Below are positions 1 through 4,538 of a stretch of 5,257 nucleotides of DNA, piece by piece. The position numbers and the translations under genes were made by a program. The DNA is from an uncultured Oscillospiraceae bacterium. Its GTDB lineage: Bacteria; Bacillota; Clostridia; Oscillospirales; Oscillospiraceae. Under the pieces are notes generated by a model that searched no databases, was not told the DNA's origin, and saw only the letters and a program-made list of their open reading frames with translations. The stretch covers positions 1-5,257 of the forward strand of contig CAKSXP010000139.1 in NCBI GenBank assembly GCA_934515035.1, read 5' to 3'. Each line of letters starts with the position of its first letter. Position 1 is the stretch's first letter.

Positions 1-1
1 C

Positions 2-592
2 GATGAACGCCTCGGGCAGATGCGCGATTCCGAGTATCTGGGCGCCGAGGACATTGACGACGGGACCGAGCCGATACTGACCATTGCCGGTCTGTGGTAT
101 GGCTCCGTTACGCTTCAGCGCGGCAAGGAAAATAAGGATGTGCTCTCCTTCAAGGAAGAACGCGTACCCGGCATTCTTCAGGTGCGGCCGCTGATCGTCA
201 ACTCAACCAACCGCAAGACACTGCGTAAGCTGTTCGGCGACGCTAAGGCCTCCACGCTGGTCGGTAAGCAGATCCAGCTCTTCGTGGACCACAACGTCCG
301 CGATCCTCAGGACGGCGGCATGACCGACGGCATCCGTATCCGCCCATATAAGCCGCGTGTACAGAAGCAGGAGCCTGTGCCGCCCTGCGCGGACTGTGAA
401 GGCGAGATCACGCCAGCAATGGGAAAGGACGCCAGATGGTTGGCGGCATACACGACGAAGCACTACGGTGTCCCGCTCTGTGCAAACTGCGCTCAGAAGC
501 GAAAGGATGCTGCGACCGCAGCCGCGGCGTCGCAGGAAGAGCAGCCGGCCCCGTCTGAAGAGACTGTGGCCGAGACCGAGGAGGTGCTGTAA
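2..592 (+). CDS. conserved phage protein of unknown function with C-terminal zinc-ribbon-like cysteines (5' partial)
   Basis: The frame is open from the first bases of the window, so the true start probably lies upstream. The first in-window methionine (position 20) has no convincing ribosome binding site. Numbering from that Met, residues 1-113 form a compact beta-rich stretch typical of proteins found beside phage recombination genes: it opens with SEYLGAEDIDDG and includes NSTNRKTLRKLFG at about 61-73. I recall such proteins but know no established function. A second part has two CxxC knuckles, C123/C126 and C154/C157, 27 residues apart, which fits a structural zinc site. The tail after about 160 is Ala/Glu-rich and likely disordered. 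The stop overlaps the nuclease start by one base (TAATG), so the two are probably translated together. Its position directly before a phage exonuclease suggests a role in recombination or DNA binding; that is inference. Confidence 0.75.
   Translation, partial: DERLGQMRDSEYLGAEDIDDGTEPILTIAGLWYGSVTLQRGKENKDVLSFKEERVPGILQVRPLIVNSTNRKTLRKLFGDAKASTLVGKQIQLFVDHNVRDPQDGGMTDGIRIRPYKPRVQKQEPVPPCADCEGEITPAMGKDARWLAAYTTKHYGVPLCANCAQKRKDAATAAAASQEEQPAPSEETVAETEEVL
578..584 (+). promoter_or_regulatory. ribosome binding site of the nuclease gene
   Basis: GAGGAGG lies 7 bases before the ATG at 592, inside the last codons of the upstream gene. It is a near-ideal Shine-Dalgarno match and fixes the nuclease start at 592, while the TAATG junction allows coupling to upstream translation. 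Confidence 0.7.
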
Positions 593-1434
593 TGGACCTT
601 CCGGTAGTTACTCCGGAGAATTATTATTCTCCGGAAATGAACATGGCCTATATGGGCTCTACGCAATTCAAGGCCTTTGAGAAATGCGAAGCGGCCGCAT
701 TGGCAGAACTCCGCGGCGAATATACGCCGCCGATGTCACAGGCTTTTCTGGTCGGCGGATATATCGACGCTTGGTTTTCCGGCGAGCTGCCTCTCTACCA
801 GGCGCAGCATCCGGAGATCTTCAAGCGCGACGGCACGCTCAAAGCGGAGTACGTCAAGGCCACTGAGATCGTCGCCCGCCTTCAAGCGGACGAGCTCTAT
901 TCCATGCTCATGTCGGGAAAGAAGCAGGTCATCCGCACCGGCTTTATCGCCGGTGTTCCTTTCAAAGTTAAGATCGACAGCCTGCTTGACGCCGATACCT
1001 GCAATGTGATCGCCAACCGCTGGCCGCACACGGCAGCCGCGCTGGGCTTTTGCGATGGAGCCATCGTAGATCAGAAGATCATGCGGGACACAGCAGAGGT
1101 TTGGTCCGAGGAAGACCATTGCAGGCTTCCGTTCGTCGAGGCTTACGGCTACGACCTTCAGGGCGCAATCTATCAGGCCATCGAGGGACACTTCTTGCCG
1201 TTTATCCTCGCCGTCGGTACGAAGGAGGATGCTCCGGATCTGGCGGCCCTCTATATCAACGACGATGACCTTGCAGCCAAGCTCGCTGAGGTCGAGGACC
1301 GCGCGCCGCGGTATCAGGCTATCAAGGAGGGAAAGGTCGAGCCGCGCCGTTGCGAGCATTGCGCCTATTGCCGGGCGACCAAACGCCTCACGGCCATTTT
1401 GGACTACAGGGAGATGAATTACCTTGCTGAATAA
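592..1434 (+). CDS. DUF3799-like PD-(D/E)XK phage exonuclease (RecE/RecB-nuclease type)
   Basis: A 280-residue protein resembling the phage PD-(D/E)XK nucleases annotated as putative exodeoxyribonuclease 8 (DUF3799). These are thought to resect double-stranded ends so that a partner annealing protein can load. The N-terminus (residues 9-38, ENYYS...FEKCEAAALAEL) is characteristic of the family. Candidate catalytic residues are D129 (in KVKIDSLL), D160 and K162 (in AIVDQK), followed by Q190-x3-Y194, the QxxxY motif of RecB/Cas4-like nucleases. The C-terminus carries C254, C257 and C260 in CEHCAYC. With C32 at the N-terminus this could hold an iron-sulfur cluster as in AddB/Cas4/Dna2 nucleases; that part is inference. 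The start is ATG at 592 with a strong ribosome binding site. The gene overlaps ssb by 11 bases. The fold assignment is fairly secure; polarity and substrate cannot be read from sequence. Confidence 0.88.
   Translation: MDLPVVTPENYYSPEMNMAYMGSTQFKAFEKCEAAALAELRGEYTPPMSQAFLVGGYIDAWFSGELPLYQAQHPEIFKRDGTLKAEYVKATEIVARLQADELYSMLMSGKKQVIRTGFIAGVPFKVKIDSLLDADTCNVIANRWPHTAAALGFCDGAIVDQKIMRDTAEVWSEEDHCRLPFVEAYGYDLQGAIYQAIEGHFLPFILAVGTKEDAPDLAALYINDDDLAAKLAEVEDRAPRYQAIKEGKVEPRRCEHCAYCRATKRLTAILDYREMNYLAE
612..635 (+). repeat. perfect 10-bp inverted repeat in the start of the nuclease gene
   Basis: TCCGGAGAAT (612-621) and ATTCTCCGGA (626-635) are exact reverse complements around a 4-base TATT loop. 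The hairpin begins 18 bases after the nuclease ATG, in codons 7-15, which encode the family's conserved N-terminal ENYYS motif. In mRNA it would be a stable stem inside the early coding region. No T-tract follows, so a terminator is unlikely. The symmetry is certain; any function is not. Confidence 0.55.
1408..1413 (+). promoter_or_regulatory. ribosome binding site for the TTG start of ssb
   Basis: AGGGAG lies 10 bases before the TTG at 1424, within the 3' end of the nuclease gene. It supports the TTG start rather than the in-frame ATG at 1445, which would remove the first seven residues (MLNKIFI), part of the first OB-fold strand. Confidence 0.6.
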
Positions 1435-1849
1435 AATCTTCATCATGGGACGTCTGACGCGTGATCCAGAGTTGCGCCATACGCAGAGCGGAACGGCCGT
1501 CGCGTCGTTTTCCCTCGCTGTGGATCGAGACTTCAAGGAGCAGGACGGCAGCAGAGCGACAGACTTTATTGACTGTGTTGCATGGCGATCCAGCGCGGAA
1601 TTTGTGGATAAATACTTCTCCAAAGGCCGCATGGCTGTGGTTGAAGGCCGACTCCAGATCCGTGACTGGACGGACAAGGACGGCAACAAGCGCCGCAGCG
1701 CCGAGGTCATCGTGAGCAGCATTTATTTCGGAGACAGCAAAAAGGACGGAGATTCGTCCTCCGGAAACTACCGTGCAGCTGGCGCTCCGGTCGATGTGAG
1801 CGCGTCCGACTTTACGGACGTCGAAGATGATGGCGAGTTACCGTTCTGA
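1424..1849 (+). CDS. ssb: single-stranded DNA-binding protein (SSB)
   Basis: A 141-residue bacterial-type SSB that coats single-stranded DNA during replication and recombination. The OB fold spans roughly residues 1-104: it opens with MLNKIFIMGRLTRDPELR, has FIDCVAW ending in W54, then VVEGRLQIRDW at 72-82. A short Ser/Gly/Ala linker follows, and the protein ends in DVEDDGELPF, the acidic tip that in SSBs recruits partner proteins. It is shorter than the usual chromosomal SSB of about 160-180 residues, mainly in the linker, as is common for phage copies. The start is TTG, chosen because it restores the canonical N-terminus and has a ribosome binding site. It overlaps the nuclease by 11 bases, and its last codons contain the start of the CHC2 gene. 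The call is secure. Confidence 0.95.
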   Translation: MLNKIFIMGRLTRDPELRHTQSGTAVASFSLAVDRDFKEQDGSRATDFIDCVAWRSSAEFVDKYFSKGRMAVVEGRLQIRDWTDKDGNKRRSAEVIVSSIYFGDSKKDGDSSSGNYRAAGAPVDVSASDFTDVEDDGELPF

Positions 1850-2372
1850 TCTTGCCGCAGAAATCAAAGAGCGACTTACCGCACGGCAGGTCATTGAGGC
1901 TTACGGTTTCCATCCTAACCGAGCAGGTTATATCCAGTGTCCATTTCATGCTGGTGACAGACATGGAAGCCTGAAGATCTATGACGGTGATAAGACAGGC
2001 TGGCATTGCTTCGGCTGTGGGGCCGGTTCCACCGTCATAGACTTCGTGATGAAGCTCTTCAATATCAATTTCCGGCAGGCATGCTTGCGCCTTGATGCCG
2101 ATTTTTCCCTTGGATTGACAGGCAAAAGACCCAGTGCGGCGGAGATATCCGCTGTACTGGCTGCCCGTCGGCAGGAAGCAGCGAGGAAAGCAGCGGCGGA
2201 TCGTGAATACCGCAGGAAAGCTGCCGAGCATTGTTATTGGTGGCAAGTCAAGAAACTGTTTGAGCCGGACACTGCAGACGCGGATGTCGGTTACATTCAC
2301 CCGTTGTATGCAGAAGCAATAAAACGACTACCAAGCCTTGAATACTGGCTTGATGAACATTTGGGGGATTGA
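1827..2372 (+). CDS. stand-alone CHC2 zinc-finger (DnaG-type primase N-domain) protein
   Basis: A 181-residue protein whose first half is the zinc-binding domain of DnaG-type primases. C38-x2-H41 (CPFH) pairs with C61-x2-C64 (CFGC), and the flanking VIEAYGF, GSLKIY and STVIDFVMKLF match the family fold. In DnaG this domain recognises the template. No TOPRIM or RNA-polymerase core follows; residues about 103-140 are instead a basic, Ala-rich helical segment, then YWWQVKKLF and a short tail ending WLDEHLGD. Stand-alone CHC2 proteins of this length are familiar from Clostridial phages and mobile elements. The start is ATG at 1827 or 1830 (MM). There is no good ribosome binding site, and the 20-23 base overlap with ssb suggests coupled translation. 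The stop TGA is in frame with the next gene. Likely role: primase accessory or half of a split primase-helicase (inference). Confidence 0.88.
   Translation: MMASYRSDLAAEIKERLTARQVIEAYGFHPNRAGYIQCPFHAGDRHGSLKIYDGDKTGWHCFGCGAGSTVIDFVMKLFNINFRQACLRLDADFSLGLTGKRPSAAEISAVLAARRQEAARKAAADREYRRKAAEHCYWWQVKKLFEPDTADADVGYIHPLYAEAIKRLPSLEYWLDEHLGD
2363..2368 (+). promoter_or_regulatory. ribosome binding site for the TTG start of the DUF927 gene
   Basis: GGGGGA lies 7 bases before the TTG at 2376, within the last codons of the CHC2 gene. It is an imperfect Shine-Dalgarno match, but it supports separate initiation at this TTG. The next in-frame methionines lie about 40 residues downstream. Confidence 0.45.
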
Positions 2373-2375
2373 GTT

Positions 2376-4229
2376 TTGGGAAACGATACGCAAAAACCAG
2401 CCAGATGGAGTTACACAGCGGAGGACTTTCTGGAATCTACTGCGCCATACGAAGAGCTGGAAAAATGCAATGGTGATCCATTCCTCCAGCAGCGTATGAT
2501 CGAGGCAATGAGTAAATACGCCGCAAGCATCGGCTTCCGCGGCCTGAAGCTCATGTACAAGCGCTACCAGCAGAGCATCCGAACATCACAAGGAGCCTAT
2601 ATCGGCGAAAATCCAACAAATTTTGAGAATCAGCCTATTGAACTTGACGCTGGGAAGTGGGAGGCGGATGACAGCGGAGTGCGGAGATCAGACGGGTTTG
2701 GAGATGCTGTTGCCTGCCCGCATCCGATCCTTCCTGTCGAACGGCTGGTGAACATTGACACCGGCGAAGAAAAGCTGAGGCTCGCGTTCCGGAAGGGAGC
2801 TATCTGGCGAAAGATCATCGTGAGCAAGGTTATACTCGCCAATGCGAATAAAGTGACTGAATTGGCCGGTTGCGGCGTGGCAGTCACGAGTCAGAATGCC
2901 CGTGCTTTTGTAGAGTACATATCGGACATCGAGAACCTCAACTATGACGTGATCCCAGAACGGAAAAGCATCGGACGCTTCGGATACATTCCGGATGAAG
3001 GTTTTTCCCCCTTTGTGGACGGCCTAATCTTCGATGGCGACGCCAGCTTTGCCGCGATGTTCCAGACGGTGCGCAGTCACGGCTCTGAAGCAAAGTGGCT
3101 GGATATTGCCGCAGAAGTGAGGGCGATGTCCACGACGGCAAAAATCATTCTTGCAGCGTCTTTCTCCAGCGTGCTTCTTGAACCGCTCGGCTGTCTGCCG
3201 TTCTTCGTACACCTCTGGGGCGTTGACTCAGGCACCGGCAAGACTGTCGCTTTGATGGTAGCCGCAAGCGTTTGGGGCGATCCCGCTATCGGTAACTACG
3301 TCAAGACCTTTGATGGAACGGTCGTCGGCATGGAAAAGACGGCGGCATTTCTCAATGAGCTGCCGCTGTGTCTCGACGAGCTGCAGCTTGCCAAGGACAA
3401 CAAGGGCCGCACGAATTTCGACGTCTATAAGCTCGCGCAGGGTGTTGGACGAACCCGCGGCAACCGTGCCGGCGGCGTGGATCTGACGCCAACCTGGCAC
3501 AACTGCATTCTGACGACAGGGGAGAGTCCATTGACCGGACAGGCATCCGGTGCCGGCGCAGTTAACCGCGTCATCGACATTGAATGCAAGGCGTCTCAAG
3601 CTGTTATAAGGGACGGTATGCGTATCTCCAGCGCGGTCAAGCGCAACTATGGCTATGCCGGCAAAAGGTTCGTGGAAGAACTCTATAAGCCTGATGTGAT
3701 CGAGCAGATTGCGCCGCGGTATCAGGAGCTGTTCCGGGATTTGAGCGACCGTGATACGACTGAGAAGCAGGCTATGGCGGCCGCAGCGATCGTCCTGGCG
3801 GACGAACTGGCGTGCCGGTGGATCTTCGCCGACACGCAGAAGCCAATCAGCGTGGAAGAGATCTCCGAGTTTCTCGCGTCCAAGGCGGCAGTGTCAGCCG
3901 GTGACCGCGCTTATAAATACCTCTGCGGCTGGGTAGCGCAGAACAGCAACCACATGGTCGGGCGTTCGGAAACAATCGACGTTTATGGAAGTATCGAGGA
4001 CGGAAAGGCATATATTATCCGGCCAATCTTTGAACGTGCTCTCTCTGACGCAGGATATTCGACCGCTGCTACGCTGTCTCACTTGAAGGAAGCTGGCCTG
4101 ATCGAAACGCGCGGCCGTGCTATGACCAAATGCAAACGCATCAACGGCGTACAGACGGAGTGCATCTGTCTGACACTACCTCTCCTTTCCGAAGATGAAG
4201 AGGAGAGCGGCGAGGAACTGCCGCTGTAA
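2376..4229 (+). CDS. DUF927-family AAA-like ATPase, probable phage replicative helicase
   Basis: A 617-residue P-loop ATPase. Residues 1-105 are an unassigned N-terminal part. About 105-400 fit the DUF927 domain: Walker A is GVDSGTGKT (282-290, K289), the Walker B-like segment LPLCLDEL has D334/E335, a sensor-like ILTTGESPL has T380/T381, and R398 in AVNRVIDIE is a candidate arginine finger. The C-terminal third is mostly helical and includes a winged-helix-like LSHLKEAGLIETRGR near 570. The protein ends in a strongly acidic tail, SEDEEESGEELPL, that resembles an SSB tip. DUF927 proteins are found in phages and integrative elements next to primase genes and are thought to unwind DNA at initiation; activity here is inferred. 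The start is TTG, 3 bases after the CHC2 stop and in the same frame. No TOPRIM or prim-pol domain was recognised. The call is secure for the ATPase family, less so for helicase function. Confidence 0.88.
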   Translation: MGNDTQKPARWSYTAEDFLESTAPYEELEKCNGDPFLQQRMIEAMSKYAASIGFRGLKLMYKRYQQSIRTSQGAYIGENPTNFENQPIELDAGKWEADDSGVRRSDGFGDAVACPHPILPVERLVNIDTGEEKLRLAFRKGAIWRKIIVSKVILANANKVTELAGCGVAVTSQNARAFVEYISDIENLNYDVIPERKSIGRFGYIPDEGFSPFVDGLIFDGDASFAAMFQTVRSHGSEAKWLDIAAEVRAMSTTAKIILAASFSSVLLEPLGCLPFFVHLWGVDSGTGKTVALMVAASVWGDPAIGNYVKTFDGTVVGMEKTAAFLNELPLCLDELQLAKDNKGRTNFDVYKLAQGVGRTRGNRAGGVDLTPTWHNCILTTGESPLTGQASGAGAVNRVIDIECKASQAVIRDGMRISSAVKRNYGYAGKRFVEELYKPDVIEQIAPRYQELFRDLSDRDTTEKQAMAAAAIVLADELACRWIFADTQKPISVEEISEFLASKAAVSAGDRAYKYLCGWVAQNSNHMVGRSETIDVYGSIEDGKAYIIRPIFERALSDAGYSTAATLSHLKEAGLIETRGRAMTKCKRINGVQTECICLTLPLLSEDEEESGEELPL

Positions 4230-4538
4230 ATGCGGAAAAGTGCGGAGCTGCGCGGTACATCTGTTACGCGCCCGCAAACCCTTGTGTCGCAAGGCTTTGA
4301 CGGCATTTTTCAGAGGGGCGCGGAACTGAGGAACACGATATACACCCCTATAGGAAAAGTTTGTGCGAGTGTGGGAATTAACGGAAATTTAACGTACACG
4401 CAAAAGGCGAGGAAATTTTCACATTTTATGTTCCGCAGTTCCGCACATACCCGCAAAGCCTTATGCCGCAAGGCTTTGACGTGCGGAACAAGTTTTCCGC
4501 GATGCTCCGCAGTTACGCACAAAAGGAGCAAAAAATGA
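4230..4538 (+). CDS. doubtful 102-residue ORF across the repeat region
   Basis: The frame is open from an ATG directly after the DUF927 stop (TAA-ATG) to a TGA overlapping the helicase start as ATGA. Both junctions look like coupled genes, and the frame is the same as that of the DUF927 gene. Against it, no ribosome binding site is at a usable distance (GAGG is 14 bases away). The product is basic with no recognisable domain, and its sequence mirrors the DNA repeats: AELRG and AELRN come from GCGGAGCTG/GCGGAACTG, while inverted copies give unrelated residues. I think the repeats explain this stretch and the open frame is incidental, but a small basic protein cannot be excluded. Confidence 0.2.
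   Translation: MRKSAELRGTSVTRPQTLVSQGFDGIFQRGAELRNTIYTPIGKVCASVGINGNLTYTQKARKFSHFMFRSSAHTRKALCRKALTCGTSFPRCSAVTHKRSKK
4271..4302 (+). repeat. 32-bp direct repeat, copy 1, with imperfect hairpin
   Basis: Identical at 29 of 32 positions to copy 2 at 4450-4481; the differences fall at repeat positions 9, 14 and 17. It contains an inverted repeat, CAAACCCTT (4275-4283) and AAGGCTTTG (4291-4299), around a 7-base loop, with one C/C mismatch in a 9-bp stem. Confidence 0.8.
4374..4420 (+). repeat. AT-rich stretch with repeated GGAAATTT and TTAACG
   Basis: GGAAATTT occurs at 4383-4390 and 4411-4418. TTAACG occurs at 4378-4383 and 4389-4394, 11 bases apart, close to one helical turn. This is the most AT-rich part of the gap and lies between the two 32-bp repeats, where an unwinding element would be expected if the region is an origin. 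That role is inference. Confidence 0.4.
4430..4445 (+). repeat. tandem GTTCCGCA octamer
   Basis: GTTCCGCA is present twice head to tail (4430-4437 and 4438-4445). The inverted form GTGCGGAAC is at 4481-4489, and relatives include GCTCCGCA at 4504-4511, GTTACGCAC at 4512-4520 and GTGCGGAGC at 4240-4248. This is the core motif of the region, possibly a protein-binding site. Confidence 0.6.
4438..4489 (+). repeat. two-tier hairpin enclosing repeat copy 2
   Basis: An outer 9-bp perfect stem, GTTCCGCAC (4438-4446) with GTGCGGAAC (4481-4489), encloses an inner 9-bp perfect stem, CAAAGCCTT (4454-4462) with AAGGCTTTG (4470-4478), and its 7-base loop. The internal loop is 7 bases on one side and 2 on the other, giving 18 bp of pairing. 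It ends 45 bases before the helicase ATG. No T-tract follows, so it is unlikely to be an intrinsic terminator. It could extrude as a cruciform or fold in mRNA. Confidence 0.7.
4450..4481 (+). repeat. 32-bp direct repeat, copy 2, with perfect hairpin
   Basis: Second copy of the repeat at 4271-4302 (29/32 identity), with start points 179 bases apart. Its inner stem is perfect where copy 1 has a mismatch: position 9 is G here and C in copy 1. The surrounding outer stem is present only at this copy. Confidence 0.8.
4524..4528 (+). promoter_or_regulatory. ribosome binding site of the SF2 helicase gene
   Basis: AGGAG, within AAAAGGAGC, lies 6 bases before the ATG at 4535 in an A-rich unpaired context. 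It is the cleanest initiation site in the window and shows that this gene does not depend on coupling to upstream translation. Confidence 0.75.

Larger units (their letters stand above)
4230..4534. promoter_or_regulatory. repeat-rich intergenic region, candidate replication origin or structured leader
   Basis: This 305-base gap between the DUF927 and SF2 helicase genes is the only long stretch without a convincing gene. CCGCA/TGCGG cores occur at least nine times: at 4272, 4433, 4441, 4451, 4466 and 4507 as CCGCA, and at 4231, 4241 and 4482 as TGCGG. About 0.6 would be expected at equal base use. Two hairpin-forming 32-bp repeats lie 179 bases apart. Between them is an AT-rich stretch (about 4374-4430), and a CCTATAGG palindrome sits at 4347-4354. 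I found no convincing sigma-70 promoter, and no hairpin followed by a T-tract. Repeated sites plus an AT-rich segment beside a helicase gene fit an iteron-type origin, but a structured RNA leader for the helicase gene is equally possible. Confidence 0.5.

Noticed and set aside
736..1722. Long antisense open frame (328 codons) on the - strand
   Set aside because: It lies opposite two confidently assigned genes (nuclease and ssb), crosses their junction and encodes no recognisable domain. It is best explained by codon bias of the + strand genes.
2370..2372. TGA reassigned as a sense codon
   Set aside because: ssb ends at TGA right after a canonical LPF tip, and Trp codons in the window are TGG, so the standard bacterial code fits.
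4297..4302. TTGACG as a -35 promoter element (also at 4476-4481)
   Set aside because: Neither copy has a plausible -10 hexamer 16-18 bases downstream; the sequence is simply part of the 32-bp repeat.
4454..4478. Hairpin as an intrinsic terminator
   Set aside because: The stem is followed by ACGTGCGGAAC, not a T-tract, and the arms are only moderately GC-rich.
4271..4481. CRISPR array
   Set aside because: There are only two repeat copies, 147 bases apart between copies, with three mismatches, and the intervening DNA has its own repeats. No cas genes are visible.
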